Source: Pantoea sp. alder81
GTDB taxonomy: Bacteria; Pseudomonadota; Gammaproteobacteria; Enterobacterales; Enterobacteriaceae
Assembly (NCBI RefSeq): GCF_020179835.1
Contig: NZ_JAIUDA010000001.1
Location: 248,001-312,000, forward strand
Direction: 5' to 3'
DNA: 64,000 nucleotides
This document shows positions 9,099-20,277 of the stretch, one piece after another (position 1 is the stretch's first letter; each line of letters starts with the position of its first letter). The translations under genes were made by a program, and so were the position numbers. A model generated the notes under the pieces. That model saw only the letters and a program-made list of their open reading frames with translations, was not told the DNA's origin and searched no databases.

Positions 9099-9254
9099 AA
9101 AAATGCATAATCCACAATAAAAGGTTATGACCGGAGATACACTTTCTGCTTTACAAGCCGGGAGTGCCTTTCTATAGTCGAAAATTGCCTAAAAAAGATG
9201 AAAACCATTCTAAATCAGTGTTTTTGGTTCTGATTTCCTGACAGGGTACCGGTT

Positions 9255-10220
9255 ATGGCTAAAGCAGTTATCGCAATTCACGGCGGTGCGGGCGCAATCA
9301 CGCGTGCCGCTATGAGCGCTGAAAAAGAGCAGCACTATCGTCAGCAACTAAACGCAATCGTTACCGCAGGTCAGCAGATTCTCGCCGCAGGCGGCAGCGC
9401 GCTGGATGCGGTTACCGAGGCGGTGCGGCTGCTGGAAGAGTGCCCACTGTTCAACGCAGGCAAAGGCGCGGTATTTACCCATCAGGGCACCCACGAACTG
9501 GATGCCAGCATTATGGATGGCCGCACTCTCGACGTGGGTGCGGTGGCGGGCGTCAGCCACATTCGTAACCCGATCCTGGCGGCGCGTAAAGTGATGGAAA
9601 ACAGTCCGCACGTGCTGTTTATCGGCGCGGGTGCAGAAGCCTTTGCCGCTGAACAGGGGCTGGAACAGGTTGCGCCGGATTTCTTCTCCACGCCTGAACG
9701 CTGGGAGCAGTTACAGCGTGCGCTGAGCAGCCAGCAGATGGTGCTCGATCATGATGGTGCCGCGCAAAGTCACAGCGATGACCCGCTCGATCCCGATCGC
9801 AAATTCGGCACCGTGGGTGCGGTGGCGCTCGATCTTCAGGGTAATCTGGCGGCCGCCACTTCAACAGGCGGTATGACTAACAAGCAGGTCGGGCGCGTTG
9901 GCGATTCGCCGCTCGTCGGCGCGGGCTGCTACGCTAATAATGAAACTGTCGCGGTGTCCTGTACCGGCACGGGTGAAGTGTTTATCCGCACGCTGGCCGC
10001 TTATGACGTTTCCGCACAGATGGAGTATGGCGGTCGTAGCCTGCAGCAAGCCACTGCCAACGTGATTCATGACAAAGTTCAGGAGCTGGAAGGCAGCGGC
10101 GGGCTGATTGCCGTCGACAGGCACGGCAACGTGGTATTGCCCTTTAACAGTGAAGGGATGTATCGGGGATTCGCTTATGTAGGTGGCGAAGTCGAGGTAG
10201 CGATTTACCGCGATAGCTAA
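9255..10220 (+). CDS. iaaA: Isoaspartyl peptidase/L-asparaginase IaaA
   Basis: A 321-residue Ntn-hydrolase precursor, the same length as E. coli IaaA. It cleaves itself just before a threonine that becomes the nucleophile; here this is Thr186 in KFGTVGAVALD. The resulting subunits split beta-aspartyl dipeptides and some asparagine. The substrate-binding region STGGMTNK follows. It is the first gene before gsiABCD, ten bases upstream of gsiA, so imported peptides and their hydrolysis are probably co-expressed, as in E. coli. Confidence 0.96.
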   Translation: MAKAVIAIHGGAGAITRAAMSAEKEQHYRQQLNAIVTAGQQILAAGGSALDAVTEAVRLLEECPLFNAGKGAVFTHQGTHELDASIMDGRTLDVGAVAGVSHIRNPILAARKVMENSPHVLFIGAGAEAFAAEQGLEQVAPDFFSTPERWEQLQRALSSQQMVLDHDGAAQSHSDDPLDPDRKFGTVGAVALDLQGNLAAATSTGGMTNKQVGRVGDSPLVGAGCYANNETVAVSCTGTGEVFIRTLAAYDVSAQMEYGGRSLQQATANVIHDKVQELEGSGGLIAVDRHGNVVLPFNSEGMYRGFAYVGGEVEVAIYRDS

Positions 10221-10229
10221 GGAGCAGGC

Positions 10230-12083
10230 ATGACGCAGCAGCAGCAGTTTGCACCCGAGCAGGTTCTGGCGGTGCGTGACCTCAACGTACGTTTTGAGCA
10301 TGAAGGGCGAATCACCGAAGCGGTGCGAAATCTGTCGCTTGACCTGCACCGAGGCGAAACCCTGGCGCTGGTCGGTGAATCAGGCTCAGGAAAATCGGTG
10401 ACCTCGCTGGCGCTGATGCGTTTGATTCAGCAGGCGGGCGGCGATGTCAGCGGCGAGATCCAGCTGCGTCGACGTAACGGCGAAGTGCTGGATGTTATGC
10501 GTGCCTCTGCCGGTCAAATGCGCAAAGTGCGCGGCGCCGATATGGCGATGATTTTCCAGGAGCCGATGACCTCGCTCAACCCGGTTTTCACGGTGGGTGA
10601 GCAGATAGCCGAATCCATTCGTTTACATCAGGGTAAAAGTCACCAACAAGCGCAGGCCGAAGCACGGCGTATGCTGGATCTGGTGCGCATACCTGAAGCC
10701 CACAGCGTGTTATCGCGTTTTCCGCATCAGCTCTCCGGCGGCATGCGCCAGCGCGTGATGATTGCCATGGCGCTGTCGTGCAAACCGGCGTTGCTGATTG
10801 CCGATGAGCCCACTACCGCGCTGGACGTCACCATTCAGGCGCAAATTCTGCAGCTGATTCGCGTGCTGCAAAAAGAGATGCAGATGGGGGTGATTTTTAT
10901 CACTCACGACATGGGCGTGGTGGCGGAGATGGCCGATCGCGTGCAGGTGATGTATCGCGGCGATGTGGTTGAGCGTGCGCCAGTGCAGCAACTGTTTGAT
11001 GCGCCTCAGCAGCCTTATACCCGCGCCTTGCTGGCGGCAGTACCGAAGCTGGGTGCGATGAGCGGCCAGCCGCTGCCCGCGAAATTCCCCTTACTGCACA
11101 CCAATGGCCGAGAAGAGATCGCCACCCCGCAGGATACGGTGCGCAGCGATGAGCCACCCATTTTGCAGGTGCGCGATCTGGTGACGCGCTTTGATATTCG
11201 TGGTGGTTTACTCAATCGCGTGAAGCACCGCGTGCATGCGGTGGAGAAGGTCAGCTTTGATCTGCACGCTGGCGAGACATTGGCGCTGGTGGGCGAATCT
11301 GGCTGCGGAAAATCCACCACGGGTCGATCGCTGCTGCGCCTGGTCGCCAGCCAGGGCGGCACTATTACTTTTAATGGTCAGCGAATTGACGCGTTGCAGG
11401 GCAACGCGCTGGCGTCACTGCGCCGCGATATCCAGTTCATTTTTCAGGACCCTTACGCCTCCCTCGATCCGCGCCTGACGGTGGGTTTCTCGATTATGGA
11501 ACCGCTGCTGGTGCACAAAACCATGGATCGGCGACAGGCGGAAAAGCGAGTCGCCTGGCTGCTGGAGCGCGTCGGTTTACTGCCGGAACATGCGCAGCGC
11601 TATCCACATGAGTTTTCAGGCGGCCAGCGCCAGCGCATCTGTATCGCCCGCGCGTTGGCACTGAACCCTAAAGTGGTGATCGCCGATGAGTCAGTCTCGG
11701 CGCTGGATGTGTCGATTCAGGCGCAAATCATCAATCTGATGCTCGACCTGCAGCGCGAATTTGGCATCGCCTTCTTATTTATTTCTCACGATATGGCGGT
11801 GGTAGAACGCATCAGCCATCGCGTGGCCGTGATGTATCTCGGACAGATTGTGGAAATGGGGCCGCGTCAGGCGGTGTTTGAGCAACCGCGCCACCCTTAC
11901 ACGAAAAAACTGATGGCCGCGGTGCCGGTCGCCGATCCGGCGCACCGTCATCGCGAGCGGGCGTTAATGGTGGATGAGATACCCAGCCCGATCCGCCCAT
12001 TGGGTGATGAGCCAGAAGTGGCGCCGTTACTGGAAGTGGCACCCGGGCATTTTGTTGCCCGCCACGCCATTAGCGGCGCCTGA
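10230..12083 (+). CDS. gsiA: Glutathione/peptide ABC importer, double ATPase GsiA
   Basis: A 617-residue fusion of two oligopeptide-type ABC ATPases. Cassette 1 has GESGSGKSV (about residue 50), [15 protein letters not shown] and [10 protein letters not shown]. Cassette 2 has [24 protein letters not shown] and [10 protein letters not shown], with serine in place of the usual proline after the catalytic DE. Each half ends with the oligopeptide-transporter C-terminal region ([13 protein letters not shown] and [13 protein letters not shown]). It powers the GsiCD permease. A good AAGGAG site lies between iaaA and this ATG. Confidence 0.96.
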   Translation: MTQQQQFAPEQVLAVRDLNVRFEHEGRITEAVRNLSLDLHRGETLALVGESGSGKSVTSLALMRLIQQAGGDVSGEIQLRRRNGEVLDVMRASAGQMRKVRGADMAMIFQEPMTSLNPVFTVGEQIAESIRLHQGKSHQQAQAEARRMLDLVRIPEAHSVLSRFPHQLSGGMRQRVMIAMALSCKPALLIADEPTTALDVTIQAQILQLIRVLQKEMQMGVIFITHDMGVVAEMADRVQVMYRGDVVERAPVQQLFDAPQQPYTRALLAAVPKLGAMSGQPLPAKFPLLHTNGREEIATPQDTVRSDEPPILQVRDLVTRFDIRGGLLNRVKHRVHAVEKVSFDLHAGETLALVGESGCGKSTTGRSLLRLVASQGGTITFNGQRIDALQGNALASLRRDIQFIFQDPYASLDPRLTVGFSIMEPLLVHKTMDRRQAEKRVAWLLERVGLLPEHAQRYPHEFSGGQRQRICIARALALNPKVVIADESVSALDVSIQAQIINLMLDLQREFGIAFLFISHDMAVVERISHRVAVMYLGQIVEMGPRQAVFEQPRHPYTKKLMAAVPVADPAHRHRERALMVDEIPSPIRPLGDEPEVAPLLEVAPGHFVARHAISGA

Positions 12084-12147
12084 GCAGCAAGCAACCGCGT
12101 CATCCACGGATGTCGCGCATGACAGGGATTACAGGAGAACGATAACA

Positions 12148-13683
12148 ATGCACCACATTATGCGAAAAGGGGTTATCACTGCCGGGTTGTTGAGTTCAGC
12201 GTTGGCGATGCCAGCGTGGGCAGCGAAGGACGCGGTGATTGCTGTGGCGTCAACCTTTACCACTATGGATCCGTACGACGCCAATGACACATTGTCGCAG
12301 TCGGTGGCCAAGGCGTTCTATCAGGGACTGTTCGGCTTCGATAAAGACATGAAGCTGCAAAACGTGTTAGCGGAAAGCTATCAGGCGAGCAGTGATGGTT
12401 TAACTTACACCATCAAACTTCGCTCAGGCGTGAAGTTCCAGGATGGCACCGATTTCAACGTGGAAGCGGTGAAGGCCAACATCGATCGTGCCAGCAATCC
12501 CGACAATCACCTCAAGCGTTATAACCTGTTCAAGTATGTCGCCAGCACCGAAGCGGTGGATCCGACCACGGTGAAGATTACCCTGAAGCAGCCGTTCTCG
12601 GCCTTCATCAATAATCTGGCGCACCCGGCGGCAGTGATGATTTCGCCTACCGCGCTGAAGAAATACGGCAAGGACATTGGCTTCCATCCGGTCGGTACCG
12701 GTCCGTATGAGTTTGTTACCTGGAATCAGACCGACTTCGTCAAGGTGAAGAAGTGGGATGGCTACTGGAAGAAAGGTTATCCGAAGCTGGATAGCATCAC
12801 TTTCCGCCCGGTGGTGGACAACAACACCCGTGCGGCGATGTTGCAGACCGGCGAAGCGACTTTTGCTTTCCCGGTGCCGTTTGAGCAGGCCAAACTGCTG
12901 CAGGGCAACAGCAAACTTGATGTGGTCACCACGCCATCAATCATGCAGCGTTACATCAGTCTCAACGTGACGCAGAAGCCGTTTGATAACCCGAAAGTGC
13001 GTGAAGCGCTGGAATACGCTATCAACCGTGAGGCGCTGGTCAAAGTGGCGTTTGCTGGTTATGCCACACCAGCCACCGGCATCGTGCCACCGGCGATTGA
13101 TTTTGCGCAGAAATACCCGGCGATCAAATATGACCCGGCCAAAGCACGTGAGCTGTTGAAAGAAGCCGGCTTCCCGAACGGTTTCGAAACCACTTTGTGG
13201 TCATCTCATAACCACAGCACGGCGCAGAAAGTGTTGCAGTTCACTCAGCAGCAGCTGGCGCAGGTCGGTGTGAAGGTTAAAGTCACCGCGATGGATGCTG
13301 GTCAGCGTGCCGCAGAAGTCGAGAGTAAAGGGCAGAAAGAGAGCGGTGTGCGCATGTTCTACACTGGCTGGTCTGCTTCCACAGGCGAAGCTGACTGGGC
13401 GCTGACGCCACTGTTTGCCACCACCTCCTGGCCGCCAGCCATCTTTAACACGGCGTTCTACAGCAATCCGCAGGTGGATAAAGATCTGAGCGATGCACTG
13501 AAAACCACCGATCGTGAGCAGAAAGCCAAACTGTACAAAGACGCTCAGGATCGCATCTGGAACGATCATCCGTGGATCCCGCTGGTGGTTGAGCAGTTGC
13601 TCTCCGCGAACAATAAAAACCTCACCGGTTTTTATGTCATGCCCGACACCTCATTCAATTTTGATGAGGCGGATCTGAAGTAA
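12148..13683 (+). CDS. gsiB: Glutathione-binding periplasmic protein GsiB
   Basis: A 511-residue family-5 solute-binding protein. The start ATG at 12148 is chosen for its AGGAG at 12133-12137 and because it gives a signal peptide ending AMPAWA; longer reading upstream overlaps gsiA. The mature part begins [22 protein letters not shown] and ends [10 protein letters not shown], as in the dipeptide and glutathione-binding family. It delivers ligand to GsiCD. A perfect ten-base hairpin directly follows the stop codon and probably protects this part of the mRNA. Confidence 0.95.
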   Translation: MHHIMRKGVITAGLLSSALAMPAWAAKDAVIAVASTFTTMDPYDANDTLSQSVAKAFYQGLFGFDKDMKLQNVLAESYQASSDGLTYTIKLRSGVKFQDGTDFNVEAVKANIDRASNPDNHLKRYNLFKYVASTEAVDPTTVKITLKQPFSAFINNLAHPAAVMISPTALKKYGKDIGFHPVGTGPYEFVTWNQTDFVKVKKWDGYWKKGYPKLDSITFRPVVDNNTRAAMLQTGEATFAFPVPFEQAKLLQGNSKLDVVTTPSIMQRYISLNVTQKPFDNPKVREALEYAINREALVKVAFAGYATPATGIVPPAIDFAQKYPAIKYDPAKARELLKEAGFPNGFETTLWSSHNHSTAQKVLQFTQQQLAQVGVKVKVTAMDAGQRAAEVESKGQKESGVRMFYTGWSASTGEADWALTPLFATTSWPPAIFNTAFYSNPQVDKDLSDALKTTDREQKAKLYKDAQDRIWNDHPWIPLVVEQLLSANNKNLTGFYVMPDTSFNFDEADLK

Positions 13684-13688
13684 CAGGC

Positions 13689-13714
13689 GCGGCCAGCCTT
13701 GCGAGGCTGGCCGC
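13689..13714 (+). other. Strong intercistronic hairpin between gsiB and gsiC
   Basis: GCGGCCAGCC pairs perfectly with GGCTGGCCGC around a six-base loop. There is no T run, so it is not a classic terminator. Stem-loops after the binding-protein gene are a known way to stabilise the upstream mRNA and make more binding protein than permease. Confidence 0.7.
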
Positions 13715-13732
13715 TGCTGCGCAGGATTTTGC

Positions 13733-14653
13733 ATGCTCAACTATTTTCTCAAACGATTACTGGGGCTGATCCCCACGCTGCTGATTGTCGCGGTGCTGGT
13801 GTTTCTGTTTGTCCACCTGCTGCCGGGCGATCCGGCGCGCCTGATCGCGGGTCCGGAAGCGGATGCCTCAGTGGTGGCGCTGGTGCGTCAGGAGCTGGGC
13901 CTTGATCAGCCGCTGACCCAGCAGTTCTGGCACTTTATCCTCAATGCCTTGCAGGGAGATTTCGGCCAGTCGATGGTGTCGAAACGCCCGGTCTCGGAAG
14001 AGATTGCCGCACGCTTCTTCCCGACGCTGTGGCTGACGCTGACCAGCATGGTGTGGGCAGTGATTTTCGGTATGACCATCGGCATTACATCGGCCGTCTG
14101 GCGCAACCGCTGGCCCGATCGTATCGGCATGACGCTGGCCGTATCCGGTATCTCCTTTCCTGCTTTTGCCTTGGGCATGCTGCTGATGCAGGTGTTCTCT
14201 GTGGAGCTGGGTTGGTTGCCGACCGTCGGTGCCGACAGCTGGAAACACTATATTCTGCCGTCCATCACCCTGGGCGCGGCGGTCGCGGCGGTAATGGCAC
14301 GCTTTACCCGCGCCTCGTTTGTCGAGGTGATGCAGGAAGATTATATGCGCACCGCGCGCGCCAAAGGGGTTCGTGAATCGCTGGTGGTGGTCAAGCACGG
14401 CCTGCGCAATGCGATGATTCCGGTGGTGACCATGATGGGCCTGCAGTTTGGTTTCCTGCTCGGTGGCTCGATTGTGGTGGAAGTGGTGTTTAACTGGCCC
14501 GGTTTAGGCCGCTTGTTGGTGGACTCGGTGGAGATGCGTGATTACCCGGTGATTCAGGCCGAAGTATTGCTGTTCTCGCTGGAGTTTATTTTGATTAATT
14601 TGATTGTCGATATGCTGTATGCGGCGATCAACCCGGCCATCCGTTACAGATAA
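13733..14653 (+). CDS. gsiC: Glutathione ABC importer permease GsiC
   Basis: A 306-residue inner-membrane permease with six predicted segments, starting [19 protein letters not shown]. The conserved permease loop (EAA motif) reads [25 protein letters not shown] near residues 203-227. The family N-terminal DppB/OppB-type domain is present. It pairs with GsiD, whose start lies ten bases downstream of this stop codon. Confidence 0.96.
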   Translation: MLNYFLKRLLGLIPTLLIVAVLVFLFVHLLPGDPARLIAGPEADASVVALVRQELGLDQPLTQQFWHFILNALQGDFGQSMVSKRPVSEEIAARFFPTLWLTLTSMVWAVIFGMTIGITSAVWRNRWPDRIGMTLAVSGISFPAFALGMLLMQVFSVELGWLPTVGADSWKHYILPSITLGAAVAAVMARFTRASFVEVMQEDYMRTARAKGVRESLVVVKHGLRNAMIPVVTMMGLQFGFLLGGSIVVEVVFNWPGLGRLLVDSVEMRDYPVIQAEVLLFSLEFILINLIVDMLYAAINPAIRYR

Positions 14654-14663
14654 GGAGTCGCAA

Positions 14664-15569
14664 TTGAAGAACTGGCGACGCGCAGCGGCATTGAAAACCA
14701 TGCCGATGATGACGGAAACCCGGGTACGTACGCCGTGGCGCGAATTCTGGCGCCGCTTTCGCCATCAACATGTGGCGATGGTGGCGGGCTTATTTGTGCT
14801 GCTGTTGATTGTGGTGGCGTTCGTCGCACCGTTAATCGCCCCGTTTGATGCGGAAAACTATTTTGACTATGACCGGCTGAATGACGGACCGTCGATGATG
14901 CACTGGTTTGGCGTGGATTCGCTGGGACGTGACATTTTTAGCCGCGTGCTGGTCGGCACGCGCATCTCACTGATTGCTGGCTTCTTCTCGGTGGCGATCG
15001 GTGCGCTAATTGGCACGGTGCTGGGATTGCTGGCGGGCTATTACGAAGGCTGGTGGGATCGGATTACCATGCGTATCTGTGATGTACTGTTTGCTTTCCC
15101 CGGTATTCTGCTGGCGATTGCGGTGGTGGCGATCATGGGCAGCGGCATGAGCAACGTGATTGTGGCGGTGGCGATTTTCAGTATTCCGGCGTTTGCTCGT
15201 CTGGTACGTGGCAACACGCTGGTGCTGAAACACCAAACCTTTATTGAATCAGCCCGCAGTATCGGCGCATCCGACTGGACGATTATTATGCGTCACATTC
15301 TGCCCGGGACGGTGTCATCGATTGTGGTCTATTTCACCATGCGTATCGGGACGTCGATTATCACGGCAGCAAGTTTGTCTTTCCTGGGTTTGGGCGCTCA
15401 GCCACCTACGCCGGAATGGGGCGCGATGCTCAATGAAGCGCGTGCCGATATGGTGATTGCGCCGCATGTGGCAATCTTCCCCAGTCTGGCGATTTTCCTG
15501 ACGGTGCTGGCGTTTAATCTGCTGGGGGATGGGCTGCGGGATGCGTTGGATCCGAAGTTAAAAACCTGA
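14664..15569 (+). CDS. gsiD: Glutathione ABC importer permease GsiD
   Basis: A 301-residue DppC/OppC-type permease. A TTG start at 14664 is chosen: it has AAGGAG at 14652-14657 and gives the N-terminus [10 protein letters not shown], aligning with E. coli GsiD (303 residues), while an upstream in-frame ATG would lie deep within gsiC. The sequence [22 protein letters not shown] and the EAA loop [13 protein letters not shown] are typical. It is the last gene of iaaA-gsiABCD and is followed by a repeat array. Confidence 0.94.
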   Translation: MKNWRRAAALKTMPMMTETRVRTPWREFWRRFRHQHVAMVAGLFVLLLIVVAFVAPLIAPFDAENYFDYDRLNDGPSMMHWFGVDSLGRDIFSRVLVGTRISLIAGFFSVAIGALIGTVLGLLAGYYEGWWDRITMRICDVLFAFPGILLAIAVVAIMGSGMSNVIVAVAIFSIPAFARLVRGNTLVLKHQTFIESARSIGASDWTIIMRHILPGTVSSIVVYFTMRIGTSIITAASLSFLGLGAQPPTPEWGAMLNEARADMVIAPHVAIFPSLAIFLTVLAFNLLGDGLRDALDPKLKT

Positions 15570-15580
15570 AATGTTGAAGA

Positions 15581-15737
15581 GGTGCGCATGAATGCGCACC
15601 CTACGAAATCCCACTTCGTACATTGGTCCGCCATAAATCTGCACCCTACGAGATCCCACTTTCGTACGTTGGTTCGCCATTAATGTGCACCCTGCAAACC
15701 TGCACTTGTTCCTGTAGGGTCGCCATTCATGGCGACC
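15581..15737. repeat. Array of four REP-like palindromic units
   Basis: Four related units begin at 15581, 15625, 15671 and 15717, spaced 44-46 bp. Each reads roughly GGT-CGCCAT-NN-ATGGCG-ACC, and the first three are followed by CCTAC or CCTGC. The first (GGTGCGCAT/ATGCGCACC) and last (GGTCGCCAT/ATGGCGACC) form perfect nine-base hairpins; the two inner units are degenerate. Spacers share ATCCCACTT-CGTAC. The array fills the space between gsiD and the convergent chemoreceptor gene. This is the arrangement of bacterial interspersed mosaic (REP) elements. Confidence 0.75.
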
Positions 15738-15746
15738 AGGTTTTTT
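15718..15746 (+). terminator. Probable gsi operon terminator within the repeat array
   Basis: The last unit forms a perfect nine-base stem (GGTCGCCAT/ATGGCGACC) followed by AGGTTTTTTG, so it could end gsi transcription 150 bases after gsiD. Confidence 0.6.
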
Positions 15747-15752
15747 GTCGAC

Positions 15753-17417
15753 TCAGAAAGTTTCCCAGTTGTCGTTGCTATGTGCACCGGCAGCTGGAAG
15801 GGCACGTGGTGGTGCGACAGGGGCTTTCGCCGTGTTTGTCACCGGTGCGATCACTGCCCGCGTCCCGGTTTTAAAGCGCGCCACCGCGGAGGATAGACTG
15901 CTGGCTTGCTGCTCCAGCGAAGCCGAGGCGTTAGCGGATTCCTGCACCAGCGTGGCGTTCTGCTGCGTCACGCGATCCATCTCGTTCACCGCCACACCAA
16001 TCTGATCGATGCCGCGACTCTGCTCGTCAGAAGCTGACGCAATTTCGCCCATGATATCGGTCACGCGCGTCACCGCACTGACGATCTCCTGCATGGTATC
16101 GCCCGCGCTGCTCACCTGCTGTGAACCTAAATTAACGCGCTGCACGGAACCCTCAATCAGCAGCTTAATCTCTTTCGCTGCCTGCGCACTGCGCTGTGCC
16201 AGATTACGTACTTCACCCGCGACCACCGCAAAACCACGCCCCTGCTCACCGGCGCGTGCGGCCTCCACGGCAGCATTCAGCGCCAGAATATTGGTCTGGA
16301 AGGCAATACCATCGATCACGCTGGTGATATCAGCGATTTTCTTCGAGCTGTCGGCGATATCGCGCATGGTTTTCACTACGCCATCCACCACGTTGCCGCC
16401 TTTGTCAGCGGTTTCCGAGGCAGTTTTCGCCAACTGTGTCGCCTGACGCGCGTTATCGGCGTTTTGTTTTACGGTTGCGGTCAGCTCTTCCATGCTGGCG
16501 GCAGTCTCTTCCAGCGAGGCGGCCTGTTGTTCGGTACGGGAGGAGAGATCGTTATTACCGTTAGCGATAGCGCTGGCACTGCCGAAAATGGCATCCGCAC
16601 TGTCGCGCACATTGTTGATCGTGCCCAGCAGTGCTTGCTGCATATGGTTGAGGCTCGCGGCAATGGCGGCCATTTCACTGTGTCCTTCAATCTTCAAACT
16701 GGCGGAGAGATCGCCATCGGCAAAGCGCTCCATCTGCTGCTGAACTTGCTTCATCGGCGCTAACAGGATGCGGCGAACCAGCAGCCACACCACCAGCAGC
16801 AACAGCACCACAATCACTGCCATCACAGCAACCATCACCAGCATATGCTGATAAGTGCTATCGTTATCTGCAGCGCGGGAATTGATTAACTGAACGTTGT
16901 CGCCACGCCACTGCTTGTAGGCCGCTTCCAAATCATCCTGTGCTTGCTGTGCATCCAGCTCGCCATAGGCGGCGTAGTTGTTGGCTTGCAGGAACACAGC
17001 GGATTGATTTAAAAGCTGATAATAAGCGGTAAATTTGCTTTCAATGCGCTCGGCGGCTGCCGCACTTTGCCCTGCAATACGCGGGACACTTTTGTAGCGG
17101 TCAAAGTGCTGTTTGGCTTCATCAAGCGAGGCGCCCGCGGAAACCAGCAGCTTGTTGATGGCAGCGCGTGAAGCATCATCGGTCTGGTTTTTCAGGATGC
17201 GAATCGCCACGCGGTTGATGATAACGCGCGTTTTCACCAGCGTTTGCCAGCTATCGGAGAACTCACGTTGTTGATGCGATAGTTGGTTACTGGCGGTGAA
17301 ATTATGCTGGCCAGCAATCAGGGAAGATAAAAACAGTGAGCCGGAGATGGCCTGCATAGCGGTGAATACCAACAGCATCAATATGATGGCAGTCACAATT
17401 TTCATTTTCGTTAACAT
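15753..17417 (-). CDS. Methyl-accepting chemotaxis protein, Tsr/Tar type
   Basis: A 554-residue receptor; the ATG at 17417 has an AGGGAAA site and gives [12 protein letters not shown], better than one 18 codons earlier. It has TM1 (about residues 6-31), a four-helix periplasmic sensor, TM2 (about 192-214), HAMP and the long signalling coiled coil with tip [19 protein letters not shown]. In the sensor, R64, N68, R69 and R73 match Tsr/Tar amino-acid-contacting residues exactly, while the threonine near 154-156 seems absent. It ends in NWETF, the CheR/CheB tether of abundant receptors. No other chemotaxis gene is nearby; in E. coli this site holds pdeI and dgcI. Confidence 0.93.
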   Translation of the reverse strand: MLTKMKIVTAIILMLLVFTAMQAISGSLFLSSLIAGQHNFTASNQLSHQQREFSDSWQTLVKTRVIINRVAIRILKNQTDDASRAAINKLLVSAGASLDEAKQHFDRYKSVPRIAGQSAAAAERIESKFTAYYQLLNQSAVFLQANNYAAYGELDAQQAQDDLEAAYKQWRGDNVQLINSRAADNDSTYQHMLVMVAVMAVIVVLLLLVVWLLVRRILLAPMKQVQQQMERFADGDLSASLKIEGHSEMAAIAASLNHMQQALLGTINNVRDSADAIFGSASAIANGNNDLSSRTEQQAASLEETAASMEELTATVKQNADNARQATQLAKTASETADKGGNVVDGVVKTMRDIADSSKKIADITSVIDGIAFQTNILALNAAVEAARAGEQGRGFAVVAGEVRNLAQRSAQAAKEIKLLIEGSVQRVNLGSQQVSSAGDTMQEIVSAVTRVTDIMGEIASASDEQSRGIDQIGVAVNEMDRVTQQNATLVQESANASASLEQQASSLSSAVARFKTGTRAVIAPVTNTAKAPVAPPRALPAAGAHSNDNWETF

Positions 17418-17531
17418 GATTTTCCCTGAGCAAAGTAGGCTAGTAGAGAAGTTATCGGTGTAAAAGCACATTGCTTAAGAGCCGCAAAAAAATAATTGCA
17501 GTAAGTGATAATGTCGTGCAGGAGAAATGCA

Positions 17532-17981
17532 GTGAAACCCTTTGATTACGAACAAGACTTTAAGAATATCGATTTCCGACAGCAGCCAGATCTTTATCAG
17601 GTAGGACGCGGTGAGCAGGGGGTATTGATGGTGGAGCCTTATAAGAGCGAAATTCTGCCATTCTGGCGCTTCCGGACCGTGGAATTGGCTCAGGAATCTT
17701 CCGTTCAGATCATGCAGTTGTTTGAGGACTATCGCGCACAAGACGACTTTGTCGGCATGGATATGGCGCGAAAATTTATTCAGATGGGATATACCCGCGC
17801 GCGCCGTTATAGCAATCACAAAGGCGGACGTAAATATGATGCGGACGGTAACGAGTTACCGCGCACCACTGAAAAAGAAAAGGCCGCAGCGGCGGCCATA
17901 TTCAAATCATGTTGGGATCGGCTGAGATCGGATACCGATTATCTGGCGCGCAAACGTGCGCACCAGCAGCAGCACGGTTAA
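17532..17981 (+). CDS. DUF4385 family protein
   Basis: A 149-residue basic, soluble protein of unknown function. The GTG start at 17532 is chosen because GGAG lies seven bases before it and the N-terminus becomes [16 protein letters not shown], the usual family start. Conserved stretches include [20 protein letters not shown] and [20 protein letters not shown], followed by a lysine-rich segment and a charged tail. No signal peptide or membrane segment is seen. Its last four bases overlap the end of the convergent rimO gene, so the two transcripts are antisense at their 3' ends. Confidence 0.85.
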   Translation: MKPFDYEQDFKNIDFRQQPDLYQVGRGEQGVLMVEPYKSEILPFWRFRTVELAQESSVQIMQLFEDYRAQDDFVGMDMARKFIQMGYTRARRYSNHKGGRKYDADGNELPRTTEKEKAAAAAIFKSCWDRLRSDTDYLARKRAHQQQHG

Positions 17982-19303
17982 ACGCGCGTACCCCATAAAT
18001 CGTACTCATCGGCGTGTTCAACTTTGACACGCACCACATCACCGACTTTCACCTGACGATCGCCATTCAGATACACCGCGCCGTCGATCTCAGGTGCATC
18101 GGCCATGCTGCGGCCAACCGCGCCTTCTTCATCCACTTCATCGATGAGTACCAGCACTTCACGGCCGATTTTCTCCTGCAGACGTTCGCTGGAGATTTTC
18201 TGCTGCAGCTGCATGAAGCGATCGAAACGCTCCTGCTTCACCTCTTCTGGCACCTGGTCCGGCAGTTGGTTGGCAGTCGCGCCTTCAACCGGGCTGTACT
18301 GGAAGCAGCCGACACGATCCAGGCGCGCTTCCTTCAGGAAGTCGAGCAGCATCTGGAAATCTCCTTCGGTTTCACCAGGGAAGCCGACGATAAAGGTCGA
18401 ACGCAGCGTCAGTTCCGGGCAAATTTCACGCCAGCGTTTGATGCGCTCCAGCGTCCGTTCAACCGCACCAGGACGCTTCATCAGCTTCAGAATGCGCGGG
18501 CTGGCGTGCTGCAATGGAATATCGAGGTACGGCAGGATTTTGCCTTCGGCCATCAGCGGAATCACGTCATCCACATGCGGGTACGGGTAGACATAGTGCA
18601 GGCGCACCCATACGCCGAGTTTCGCCAGCTGCTCGCACAGGCTCACCATGCTGGTTTTCACCGGGGATCCATTCCAGAAACCGGTGCGGTGTTTCACGTC
18701 AACGCCGTAAGCCGAAGTATCCTGTGAGATCACCAGCAGCTCTTTCACGCCAGCTTCCACCAGACGTTTGGCTTCATCAAGCACCGAACCAATCGGACGG
18801 CTATCAAGATCGCCACGCATGGACGGGATAATGCAGAAGGTGCAGCGATGGTTACAGCCTTCGGAGATTTTCAGGTAAGCGTAGTGGCGTGGCGTCAGCT
18901 TAACGCCTTGCTCTGGCACCAGGCTCAGGAACGGGTTGTGCTCCGGCTTTGGCACATAGGTGTGCACGTGTGACAGCACTTGCTCGTAGCTGTGCGGACC
19001 AGTGATCTCCAGCACCTTGGGATGCACTTCACGGATCTGATCCACTTTGGCGCCGAGGCAGCCGGTAACGATCACTTTGCCGTTCTCGTTCAGCGCTTCA
19101 CCAATCGCTTCCAGTGATTCCTGTACGGCGCTATCAATAAATCCACAGGTGTTAACGATGACGATCTCCGCATCATCGTAGCGTGGCACCACATCGTAGC
19201 CTTCAGTACGCAGTTCCGTCAGGATGCGTTCAGAGTCGACGAGGTTTTTTGGGCAGCCGAGTGAGACGAAGCCTACGCGCGGCGGATTTTTGACATGGCT
19301 CAT
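17978..19303 (-). CDS. rimO: Ribosomal protein S12 methylthiotransferase RimO
   Basis: A 441-residue radical-SAM methylthiotransferase that modifies the aspartate 88 residue of S12. The N-terminal UPF0004 domain has three cluster cysteines (LGCPKN, VNTCGF, VTGCLG). The radical-SAM motif [11 protein letters not shown] lies near residues 150-160, and a TRAM domain closes the protein. The length equals that of E. coli RimO. It is alone on its strand. The upstream spacer separates it from a divergent carbonic anhydrase gene. Confidence 0.97.
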   Translation of the reverse strand: MSHVKNPPRVGFVSLGCPKNLVDSERILTELRTEGYDVVPRYDDAEIVIVNTCGFIDSAVQESLEAIGEALNENGKVIVTGCLGAKVDQIREVHPKVLEITGPHSYEQVLSHVHTYVPKPEHNPFLSLVPEQGVKLTPRHYAYLKISEGCNHRCTFCIIPSMRGDLDSRPIGSVLDEAKRLVEAGVKELLVISQDTSAYGVDVKHRTGFWNGSPVKTSMVSLCEQLAKLGVWVRLHYVYPYPHVDDVIPLMAEGKILPYLDIPLQHASPRILKLMKRPGAVERTLERIKRWREICPELTLRSTFIVGFPGETEGDFQMLLDFLKEARLDRVGCFQYSPVEGATANQLPDQVPEEVKQERFDRFMQLQQKISSERLQEKIGREVLVLIDEVDEEGAVGRSMADAPEIDGAVYLNGDRQVKVGDVVRVKVEHADEYDLWGTRV

Positions 19304-19633
19304 AAGGATAATAATTCATCATAATTAGTGTGGATAGGCGGGGGATTGTACAGAGGTTGCGAGGGAAAATGTATAGGTGATGTAAGAATCTCCTTAACCG
19401 CAAAATGAGTGTTTCCCGCTATGCTTATCAGAGCCGTTATCAGCTCAAATCGTCGCCGATTAGCTTTGCGGCTGCGAAGCGTTAACGGTGATCCGAGTTG
19501 TGTAATCCAGCCTGTTTTGCTTAAATGCTCGGTTGGTGATTGTAAGTTATTCACCGCACTGAAGAATTTGAACGCGTGCTGACGGTGCAGATCGTACCGC
19601 CAGCGCAGATGCGGATAAAGTGAGAGCAGACAA
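19304..19633. other. 330-bp divergent spacer, rimO / carbonic anhydrase
   Basis: No gene is seen. It should hold both promoters. I find no strong palindrome or recognised operator in it; E. coli bssR, which lies near rimO there, is absent. Confidence 0.5.
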
Positions 19634-20269
19634 ATGCAAGAGATCGTTAAAGGTTTTCTGAATTTCCAACAGAATGTGTTCCCTGAAAGGAAGGATCTTT
19701 TCAAAAGTCTGGCGTCAAACCAGAATCCCAAAGCCCTGTTTATCTCCTGCTCAGACAGCCGTCTGGTGCCTGAATTAGTCACTCAATCCGAGCCAGGCCA
19801 GCTGTTCGTGATCCGTAACGCCGGTAATATTGTGCCGCCGTTTGGTCCAGAACCGGGTGGTGTGTCCGCGACGATTGAATACGCGGTGGTCGCGCTGGGC
19901 GTCACTGAAATCATCATTTGCGGTCACTCCAACTGTGGTGCCATGAACGCCATCGCTTCTAATGCGGATTTAGAAAGCATGCCCGCGGTCGATCACTGGT
20001 TGCATTACGCCAATGCCGCGAAAGCCGTGGTGGAAGAGCGTAACTATGAAGCGGTGGAAACCCGACTCAAAGAGATGGTCAAAGAGAACGTCATTGCCCA
20101 GCTGCACAATATCAAAACACACCCTTCAGTAGCCGTTGCGCTGCGCAAAGGCAAAGTTCGCCTGCATGGATGGGTTTATGATATTGAGAGCGGTGGAATC
20201 ATTGCCCTGACCAAAGGTGGCGAAAGTTTCATTTCGTTGTCTGAGAATCCTGAGACCTGCTTCGAGTGA
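19634..20269 (+). CDS. Beta-class carbonic anhydrase (CynT-like)
   Basis: A 211-residue enzyme interconverting carbon dioxide and bicarbonate. The zinc ligands C39, H98 and C101 and the D41-R43 dyad are all present (ISCSDSR and [10 protein letters not shown]). The N-terminus [17 protein letters not shown] and the C-terminal [10 protein letters not shown] resemble E. coli CynT more than Can. No cyanase or cynR gene adjoins it, so a cyanate role is not supported here. A clear terminator follows, so it is probably a single-gene unit. Confidence 0.93.
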   Translation: MQEIVKGFLNFQQNVFPERKDLFKSLASNQNPKALFISCSDSRLVPELVTQSEPGQLFVIRNAGNIVPPFGPEPGGVSATIEYAVVALGVTEIIICGHSNCGAMNAIASNADLESMPAVDHWLHYANAAKAVVEERNYEAVETRLKEMVKENVIAQLHNIKTHPSVAVALRKGKVRLHGWVYDIESGGIIALTKGGESFISLSENPETCFE

Positions 20270-20277
20270 TTCCCCTA

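Noticed and set aside
11661..11725. Serine for proline in the second GsiA Walker B ([10 protein letters not shown]) as a sign of inactivation
   Set aside because: The catalytic glutamate and all other motifs are intact, and this position varies in the family.
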